In this document: positions 6,591-10,632 of the stretch, piece by piece
Position numbering within the stretch: the first letter of the stretch is position 1
How the letters are laid out: each line of letters opens with the position of its first letter
NCBI GenBank assembly: GCA_001873945.1
Contig: MNYI01000100.1
Coordinates: 1 to 10,632, forward strand
Direction: 5' to 3'
DNA length: 10,632 bases
From: Candidatus Desantisbacteria bacterium CG2_30_40_21
GTDB lineage: Bacteria > UBA9089 > CG2-30-40-21
Position numbers and translations under genes: made by a program
The notes under the pieces: generated by a model
What the model was told of the DNA's origin: nothing
The model's database searches: none
Seen by the model: the letters and a program-made list of their open reading frames with translations, nothing else

Positions 6591-7574
6591 TCAATCGTAA
6601 CTACTCACAGGCTGCCGTACTCCAAAGCATCGTACCCCATGCCCTTCCCCACACAAGCGAATCTCTGGCTCAGCATCGAAGCATCTTAGGGTCGCCTCAG
6701 GACATCTTGGATGAAATCTGCATCCGCATGGAAGATTCATGGGGTTTGGAACAACACCCGGGATAGTATTGAGCCGTTTTTCTGTGGACTCTATGTTTGG
6801 TATGGAATTTATCAATCCCTTAGTATAGGGATGAAGGGGAGAAGCAAAAAGACTATCTGTTTGAGCATATTCAACAATTTTGCCCGCATACATGATGATA
6901 ACCCTTCTGGTAATAGTAGAGATAATGCTCAAATCATGGGTAATAAGCAAAACAGACATATTTAGTTTAGCTTGAAGGTTCTGGATTAAATCCAATATCT
7001 GTGCCTGAATGGTTACATCTAAAGCAGTAGTTGGTTCATCAGCAATAAGTAGCTCTGGATGAGTAACAAGAGCCATGGCAATCATGACTCGTTGATTCAT
7101 ACCCCCGCTTAATTGATGGGGGTATCGTTTGAATTGTTCTTCAGGGGATGGCAATCCACATAATCTTAATATCTCAATAGCTTTTTCAACGGCTGCCCTC
7201 TGACTTATCTTTTGATGAAGGGTAATTGCTTCACAGATTTGATTGCCTACGGTAAAAACAGGATTCAAGGATGTAGTCGGATCCTGAAATATCATGGATA
7301 TTCCTTTGCCTCGAATCTCCCGCATCTGAGAAGGGTCGTATTTTAATAAATCGTTCCCTTGATACAGTATTTCACCTGCTATCTTTGCCTGAGAAGGGAG
7401 TAATCGAAGGATTGATAAAGCTGTCATAGACTTTCCACAGCCACTTTCTCCAATGATGCCAACAATTTCTCCTGTATCTACCTTAAAATCTATGCCATCC
7501 ACAGCCTTTACAATCCCTTCAGAGGCATGAATATGTGTTTTTAATCCCTTGATTTCCAGTAGTGTTTCAGGCAT
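6591..7574 (-). CDS. dipeptide/oligopeptide ABC transporter ATP-binding protein (DppD/OppD type)
   Basis: Starting at MPETLLEIKGLKTH the protein has 327 residues, normal for DppD/OppD. AAGGAG lies six bases before this ATG, so it is preferred over the ATG 15 codons upstream at 7619. Motifs in order are Walker A GESGCGKS (42-49), Q-loop FQDPTTSLNP, signature LSGGM (155-159), Walker B LLIADEP with D179 and E180, and the H-loop with H213 (LITHDLS). The C-terminal oligopeptide-family extension contains PLHPYTKGLINSIPN and the Cys-rich CGCRFHPRCP. It would energise peptide or nickel/peptide-like uptake together with two permeases, a partner ATPase (DppF/OppF) and a binding protein. None of these is in the window: repeats and a dead gene lie upstream and another ruin lies downstream. 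It is therefore either an orphan that assembles with proteins encoded elsewhere, or the survivor of a broken operon. All catalytic motifs are intact. Confidence 0.93.
   Translation of the reverse strand: MPETLLEIKGLKTHIHASEGIVKAVDGIDFKVDTGEIVGIIGESGCGKSMTALSILRLLPSQAKIAGEILYQGNDLLKYDPSQMREIRGKGISMIFQDPTTSLNPVFTVGNQICEAITLHQKISQRAAVEKAIEILRLCGLPSPEEQFKRYPHQLSGGMNQRVMIAMALVTHPELLIADEPTTALDVTIQAQILDLIQNLQAKLNMSVLLITHDLSIISTITRRVIIMYAGKIVEYAQTDSLFASPLHPYTKGLINSIPNIESTEKRLNTIPGVVPNPMNLPCGCRFHPRCPEATLRCFDAEPEIRLCGEGHGVRCFGVRQPVSSYD
6595..6608. repeat. 14-base repeat TCGTAACTACTCAC, copy 1
   Basis: Identical to 10458-10471. Here it overlaps the last codons of the ABC ATPase gene; there it sits at the edge of a fold-back repeat. 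Two identical 14-mers in a window of this size could still be chance. Confidence 0.5.
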
Positions 7575-7627
7575 ATTGCTCCTTTTTTGGCATGGTTCAA
7601 AACTGTTTGAGCTGTGCAATCGAGTTT

Positions 7628-7770
7628 TTTAACACAGAGAACACAAAGATTGCGCAAAGATCACAAGACTCATTTATTTCTCACACAAAGCCACAGAGAT
7701 CACAAAGATATATGAGATTTTTCTTCTTTTCTGTCCTTTGTGTGCTTTGTGTCTCTGTGTGAGAAATATA
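7628..7770. repeat. palindromic CACAAAG/CACAGAG intergenic repeat
   Basis: The left arm 7677-7707 (TTTCTCACACAAAG...CACAAAG) and right arm 7736-7766 (CTTTG...TGTGAGAAA) are imperfect inverted repeats of 31 bases with a few mismatches, around a pyrimidine-rich centre. A further tandem-like stretch of CACAGAG/CACAAAG units precedes it from about 7631. Open frames across it give the typical repeat-encoded string ending FFFFSVLCVLCVSV, seen in intergenic repeats of many unrelated bacteria, so I do not call a gene. It could form a long hairpin in RNA from either strand. Confidence 0.7.
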
Positions 7771-7779
7771 GCCAGCCAG

Positions 7780-7805
7780 TAGGGGCAAGGCATGTCTTGC
7801 CCCTA
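7780..7805. repeat. strong GC-rich hairpin (AGGGGCAAG/CTTGCCCCT)
   Basis: AGGGGCAAG (7781-7789) and CTTGCCCCT (7796-7804) are exact reverse complements. A flanking T-A pair and an inner G-T pair lengthen the stem, with CATG as the loop. No T-run follows on either strand, so it is more likely a dispersed intergenic hairpin repeat than an intrinsic terminator. It lies downstream of the truncated caspase gene and could still cap its transcript. Confidence 0.6.
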
Positions 7806-7856
7806 ACATACCCGACATATACCCAAATGAGGCATAATTTGCGGTTTTTGCTGGTC

Positions 7857-7976
7857 TTAACCAAGGTGTTTTAAGAGTACATCCCTCACATTGGTAACAT
7901 CATTCACACAACCATTCAAATCCGATCCTGACATCTTGTATTTATTGACACCAACCAATACTGCCTTGTTTGCCAT
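7857..7976 (-). pseudogene. 39-codon N-terminal stump of a caspase-family (peptidase C14) gene
   Basis: The frame starts at ATG 7976 and stops at TAA 7857. Its product MANKAVLVGVNKYKMSG followed by SDLNGCVNDVTNVRDVLLKHLG matches the opening strand and helix of bacterial metacaspase-like p20 domains: ALLVGINKY, then DLxGCxNDxxxxxxxL. The catalytic His and Cys lie further downstream in the family, and nothing resembling them follows the stop in any frame I read; the sequence runs directly into the hairpin repeats. Expression signals are excellent: AAAGGAGG five bases before the ATG, and a near-consensus promoter upstream. I infer a truncated gene that has kept its promoter. The stump cannot be a protease, although a short peptide may be made. 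Too short to appear in usual gene lists. Confidence 0.72.
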
Positions 7977-8040
7977 AAAAACCTCCTTTGCCACAAGATA
8001 GATGTCATGAGTCCATAGTCCCATTTGACATTGTATTACA

Positions 8041-8069
8041 AGTATACCTCATGCAATTATCTTTGTCAA
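8041..8069 (-). promoter_or_regulatory. near-consensus sigma-70 promoter of the truncated caspase gene
   Basis: On the minus strand TTGACA (8069-8064) is followed after exactly 17 bases by TATACT (8046-8041), six of six and five of six matches to the consensus. Transcription would begin near 8034 and give a leader of about 58 bases before the ribosome site and ATG at 7976. Confidence 0.8.
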
Positions 8070-8110
8070 TTATTTTTACAAGAGATAAGAAAAATATTCC
8101 GAAAAAATAC

Positions 8111-8139
8111 TTGATTTTTTCCTTCAGATATGATAAGAT
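8111..8139 (+). promoter_or_regulatory. probable sigma-70-type promoter of the lipoprotein-mazG pair
   Basis: TTGATT (8111-8116), 17 bases, then TAAGAT (8134-8139), each four of six to consensus. It is the best match upstream of the ATG at 8205 and diverges from the caspase promoter. It overlaps the repeated TTCAGATA motif, so it may be regulated. Confidence 0.45.
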
Positions 8140-8171
8140 AATACTATGGTTATTCAGATAATGGCTGAAGG
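8121..8171. promoter_or_regulatory. possible operator: repeated TTCAGATA and CCTTCAG/CTGAAGG
   Basis: TTCAGATA occurs at 8123-8130 and 8153-8160, exactly 30 bases apart, about three helical turns. CCTTCAG (8121-8127) is also inverted as CTGAAGG (8165-8171). The motifs straddle the -10 region and leader of the lipoprotein-mazG promoter, as expected for a regulator site or a leader hairpin. No regulator gene is nearby. Confidence 0.3.
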
Positions 8172-8204
8172 CTAAATACTTATAAAAACAAAAGGAGAGG
8201 TTTA

Positions 8205-8840
8205 ATGAAAGGGTTACGGTTTTTCGGTCTGGTTATGGGTGCTTGTGTTATTTTCTCAGGTTGTGGGCAACAGGGTAATTCTTCGCCAGTCATTGCCACA
8301 GTAAATGGTGAAAAAATTACTGCGGCAGATATGGACAAACAAATGGAGGAAATGCCGCCTGCATATCGTGAAATGTTTGCTGATCCGGCAAATAAGGAAA
8401 AATTGCTCACAAGATTAATCAAGGAAAGGATTCTTCTTCAAGAGGCAAAAAAGGCTAAAATAGGGCAAAGACCTGATATTTTAGAAAAAATAAAAGCCAT
8501 GAATAATCAATTAATGGTTCAAGAGATAATCAAGCTGAATGTTCTTGAGAAAACAACAATAAGTGATAAAGAGGTGGCAGATTATTATAAGGCAAATGAA
8601 GAAAAAATACAGCAATATGCTCAGGGAAAGAGCTTTAATGAGATAAAGGGACAACTTAAAGAGATAGCCCTTCAGGATAAACAAAATAGTTATTTTGAAA
8701 AATGGGTCGAGGGGTTGGAAAAACAGGCAAAGATTACAAAAAATTTAGAATTGCTCAATCCCAAAAAAGGGATTGCTCCACAAAGCAATAAGGATAATTT
8801 TAAGAAGGGGATAAGCCGTAATGGAACACCCACTGGATAG
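8205..8840 (+). CDS. SurA-N-type periplasmic chaperone-like lipoprotein without parvulin domain
   Basis: The 211-residue product starts after a good ribosome site (AAAGGAGAGG). It has a lipoprotein signal peptide with lipobox FSGC, Cys20, followed by Gly rather than Asp, so outer-membrane delivery is plausible. Residues about 28-80 (VIATVNGEKITAADMDKQME, then LLTRLIKERILLQEAKKAKI) are the SurA/PpiD/PrsA N-terminal chaperone module. A helical segment with ISDKEVADYYKANEEKI follows, where these proteins normally enter a parvulin isomerase domain. Here the sequence goes straight to the closing helices (KSFNEIKGQLKEIALQDKQNSYFEKWVEGLEKQAKI). The isomerase domain is missing, so a pure holdase/chaperone role is inferred. 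The gene overlaps mazG by 20 bases, which suggests coupled translation. The basic Asn/Lys-rich tail after about residue 187 looks unstructured and lies partly in the overlap. Confidence 0.85.
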   Translation: MKGLRFFGLVMGACVIFSGCGQQGNSSPVIATVNGEKITAADMDKQMEEMPPAYREMFADPANKEKLLTRLIKERILLQEAKKAKIGQRPDILEKIKAMNNQLMVQEIIKLNVLEKTTISDKEVADYYKANEEKIQQYAQGKSFNEIKGQLKEIALQDKQNSYFEKWVEGLEKQAKITKNLELLNPKKGIAPQSNKDNFKKGISRNGTPTG

Positions 8841-9528
8841 ATTAGTTGAGATAATTGCTAAACTCCGTTCGCCAGAGGGTTGTCCCTGGGATAGGGAACA
8901 AACGACTCAAACCCTTAAGCCTTACCTTGTTGAGGAAACATATGAGGTTCTGGAAGCAATTGATGGGGGTAACCCTGAACATCTAAAGGAAGAAATGGGT
9001 GATCTGCTTGCCCAATTGCTTATTCATATTCAAATTGCCTCTGAACAGGGATTATTTAATATTGTGGATGTCTTGAATATGGCTTGTGAAAAACTCGTCC
9101 GAAGACATCCACATGTGTTTGGGGATTTGAAGTTTGATAGCGTGGAAGAAGTAATGGTTCATTGGGAGACAATTAAGAGAAGGGAAAGAGGACTTACCCT
9201 TAATGACATCTCCACAACCTCAGTCATAGACAACATACCAAAAAACCTACCATCACTCCTGTTTGCTCATTGTGTTCAGGATAAAATAGAACGAGTTGGC
9301 TATAAATGGCCAGAGGAACAAAAGATACTGGAAAAACTAACTGCTGATACTGATAAGCTGAAAAGTGTGTGTCAAGAGGGTGATCTGAATACCTTTGAGG
9401 AATTGATTGGTACATTACTCTTCAGTTTGGTCTCTCTGGCAAGACAAAAAAATGTTGATGCTGAGGGCGTGTTGAGACGAAGGGTGAAGGAAATGGGGGG
9501 GAAAAGTAAACATTTTTACAGCGATTAA
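8821..9528 (+). CDS. mazG: nucleoside triphosphate pyrophosphohydrolase MazG
   Basis: This 235-residue protein, slightly shorter than typical two-domain MazG, begins with the diagnostic LRSPEGCPWDREQTTQTLKP. It continues with E38-E39-x-x-E42 (LVEETYEVLEAID) and E58-M-G-D61-L-L, the metal-binding EExxE...ExxD set, then RRHPHVFGD. These enzymes hydrolyse NTPs and dNTPs to the monophosphate and pyrophosphate, acting as housecleaning enzymes and dampers of nutrient-stress signalling. The second MazG domain starts at KIERVGYKWPEE but is eroded. Where an EELxEL helix is expected it reads ADTDKLKS, and the usual EELGDLLF is EELIGTLLF, so L195 and T198 replace the acidic pair. Activity should therefore rest on the N-terminal domain. 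Start at ATG 8821, inside the end of the chaperone-like gene, after AGGGGAT. The 3' end overlaps the convergent outer-membrane gene by four bases. Confidence 0.95.
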   Translation: MEHPLDRLVEIIAKLRSPEGCPWDREQTTQTLKPYLVEETYEVLEAIDGGNPEHLKEEMGDLLAQLLIHIQIASEQGLFNIVDVLNMACEKLVRRHPHVFGDLKFDSVEEVMVHWETIKRRERGLTLNDISTTSVIDNIPKNLPSLLFAHCVQDKIERVGYKWPEEQKILEKLTADTDKLKSVCQEGDLNTFEELIGTLLFSLVSLARQKNVDAEGVLRRRVKEMGGKSKHFYSD

Positions 9529-10430
9529 TATGTTAACATAGCCGATATTTGCTGGCTTGGCTTTGGAGAATTAAGGGATATACCGTAATCTATCTGCCAT
9601 TGTCCTGATTTTATTCCAGTTCCAAGGGAAAGATCCCCATTGTTTGTGCCCATTCTCCAGAAGAGTTTCTGGTTGACAAGCATTTCTGTTCCAAGTCTAA
9701 TCCTGAGGGATTCCCCTTCTGGATGGTCTGCATCAGCAGAAAGGATAATGTTATTCAAATTGATCCCTTTTCCAAGGGTTATTTTTTTATCCATTAAGAT
9801 ACCAAAACCAAGATTAAATCCTGAGGCAGGTTTTTTTTCAGACATTTTTGTTCTTAAAGCATTTCGCAGGACAACCCCTATCTTAATCTCCTTTGTACCC
9901 GGAAGTATCTCTTTTGGTTTCAACAAAAGACCAATATCAATCGCTGCCCCCCTATTCGTAGCATCTTTTTCCTCTGCTTTCAAAAGTTTCAGGGTTGCCC
10001 CAAGTAAAAGACCAAAGGGCATATTTTCAAAACCGCCATTCATTTTCTTTCCCCAACCCAGACCAATAGTCGTTTCATCTGTCCCTTTTCTTCTAATGGT
10101 ATCATCCTTAATCTCCACAACATCCTCTTGTAAACCAAACAACCCCCATGTTCCTCCAGCAAGAAATGTTGCTGGTTGGGCAAGACTAAAACAATTAATG
10201 CTGCCCTTGTTATGCCGACGGCCATACCCGTAGATAATTTCTACACTCTTCAGCTCATCCAATCCAGCAGGGTTCCAATAAACAGTAGAAGCATCATCAC
10301 CAATCCCAACAAACGCCCCTCCCATACCTGTCTGTCTGGCACCAATCTCAAGATCAAGAAAATTTGCCATAGAAATAGAAGGAAGTAACACAATCAATAT
10401 TCCAAGAAGCCATCTCTTTTTTATGTTCAT
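9525..10430 (-). CDS. PorV/PorQ (UPF0164-like) outer-membrane beta-barrel protein
   Basis: The 301-residue precursor has a signal peptide (MNIKKR, a hydrophobic core, then SISMA before NFLD). The diagnostic N-terminal segment GARQTGMGGAFVGIGDDASTVYWNPAGL follows, shared by PorV/PorQ and FadL-like barrels. The rest alternates short amphipathic strands and turns (GLGWGKKMNG, FGLLLGATLKLL, GAAIDIGLLLKP, GFNLGFGILMD), and a final strand ends in ISAMLTY. It should sit in the outer membrane. PorV relatives take part in type IX secretion in Bacteroidetes, but many candidate-phylum members have no known role, so I assign only the fold. GGAGG seven bases before the ATG at 10430 supports the start. A fold-back repeat occupies the upstream region and no promoter is evident there. 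The gene is tail to tail with mazG, sharing four bases, without a terminator. Confidence 0.82.
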   Translation of the reverse strand: MNIKKRWLLGILIVLLPSISMANFLDLEIGARQTGMGGAFVGIGDDASTVYWNPAGLDELKSVEIIYGYGRRHNKGSINCFSLAQPATFLAGGTWGLFGLQEDVVEIKDDTIRRKGTDETTIGLGWGKKMNGGFENMPFGLLLGATLKLLKAEEKDATNRGAAIDIGLLLKPKEILPGTKEIKIGVVLRNALRTKMSEKKPASGFNLGFGILMDKKITLGKGINLNNIILSADADHPEGESLRIRLGTEMLVNQKLFWRMGTNNGDLSLGTGIKSGQWQIDYGISLNSPKPSQQISAMLTY

Positions 10431-10457
10431 AATAATCCTCCTCTAATTAATGTAAAT

Positions 10458-10471
10458 TCGTAACTACTCAC
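10458..10471. repeat. 14-base repeat TCGTAACTACTCAC, copy 2
   Basis: Identical to 6595-6608. Here it runs directly into the TCACCAC arm of the fold-back element and may mark its boundary. Confidence 0.5.
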
Positions 10472-10632
10472 CACAAAGGCATGAAGACACAAAAAGTTGA
10501 TAAGTTGAATAGTTGATGGGTTGATAAGTGGATGAATTGATAGGAAATGTTTATGAATTATGAATCTGTGTTCCTTTAACCTATAAACTCATCAACCTAT
10601 CAACCTATCAATTTATGTGTTCTCCGTGGTGA
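10468..10632. repeat. fold-back element built of TTGATAG-type octamers
   Basis: TCACCAC at 10468 is inverted as GTGGTGA at the very end of the window. Inside the left arm lie six 8-base units from 10496 to 10543 (GTTGATAA, GTTGAATA, GTTGATGG, GTTGATAA, GTGGATGA, ATTGATAG). The right arm carries at least four units of the complementary type (CCTATAAA, CTCATCAA, CCTATCAA, CCTATCAA) from 10580 to 10611. The arms could form a long imperfect hairpin. No coding potential is seen. The element may continue beyond the window. Confidence 0.75.

Noticed and set aside
6397..6600. plus-strand frame with CPSCGC that looks like a zinc ribbon
   Set aside because: Only one Cys pair is present, there is no ribosome site, and the reading crosses the inverted repeats; no transposase-like context follows.
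7562..7762. 66-codon plus-strand open frame ending in SVLCVLCVSV
   Set aside because: The peptide is the usual translation of the CACAAAG/CACAGAG palindrome, not a conserved protein.
7780..7805. intrinsic terminator
   Set aside because: The stem is strong but no T-run follows on either strand.
9640..10233. 197-codon plus-strand open frame
   Set aside because: It is antisense to the PorV-like gene, has no signal or domain pattern, and its composition reflects the complementary coding strand.
1..10632. CRISPR array, tRNA or rRNA genes
   Set aside because: No regularly spaced direct repeats with spacers, no tRNA arms or CCA-proximal T-loop sequence, and no rRNA-like stretches were seen on reading both strands.

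Overview
The window is AT-rich, densely packed bacterial DNA from a Gram-negative lineage. The evidence for an outer membrane is two lipobox signal peptides, a PorV/PorQ-type barrel protein, a type II secretion/type IV pilus inner-membrane protein, and an EpsI (exosortase-associated) terminus. This gene mix, together with many short dispersed palindromes and 7/8-base repeats between genes, resembles uncultivated candidate-phylum or Planctomycetes-like genomes. The taxonomic placement is a guess from style, not from a marker gene.

Left part (1-4548, + strand): an exopolysaccharide/exosortase block. It contains the 3' end of an EpsI/DUF3485 gene, a small hairpin, an uncharacterised six-helix membrane protein, an abutting TPR lipoprotein, and a heparinase II/III-type polysaccharide lyase with a GTG start. 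Together they suggest assembly, export and trimming of a uronic-acid-containing surface polysaccharide. The membrane protein and lipoprotein look like a translationally coupled pair.

Middle part (4564-8069, - strand): an eroded accessory region. It holds an isolated GspF/PilC-type gene, a decayed DUF4062/ATP-binding gene with a large internal deletion, a short region of inverted repeats, an orphan DppD/OppD-type ABC ATPase without permeases or a partner ATPase, a 31-base imperfect palindrome, a GC-rich hairpin, and a 39-codon stump of a caspase-family (C14) gene. That stump still has a near-consensus promoter and ribosome-binding site. DUF4062 and caspase domains both occur in bacterial conflict/NLR-like proteins, so this stretch looks like a graveyard of such genes.

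Right part (8111-10632): a promoter drives a SurA-N-type lipoprotein without a parvulin domain, which overlaps mazG by 20 bases. mazG has an intact N-terminal catalytic motif and a degenerate C-terminal one. It meets a PorV/PorQ-type outer-membrane protein gene tail to tail, with a 4-base overlap. The window ends in a fold-back element built from octamer repeats.

I did not find a clearly new intact system. The best leads are the two gene ruins, the uncharacterised membrane protein/TPR lipoprotein pair in the exosortase block, the in-frame heptamer repeat inside the lyase, and the inverted division of labour in MazG. No tRNA, rRNA, CRISPR array or intact transposase was seen.
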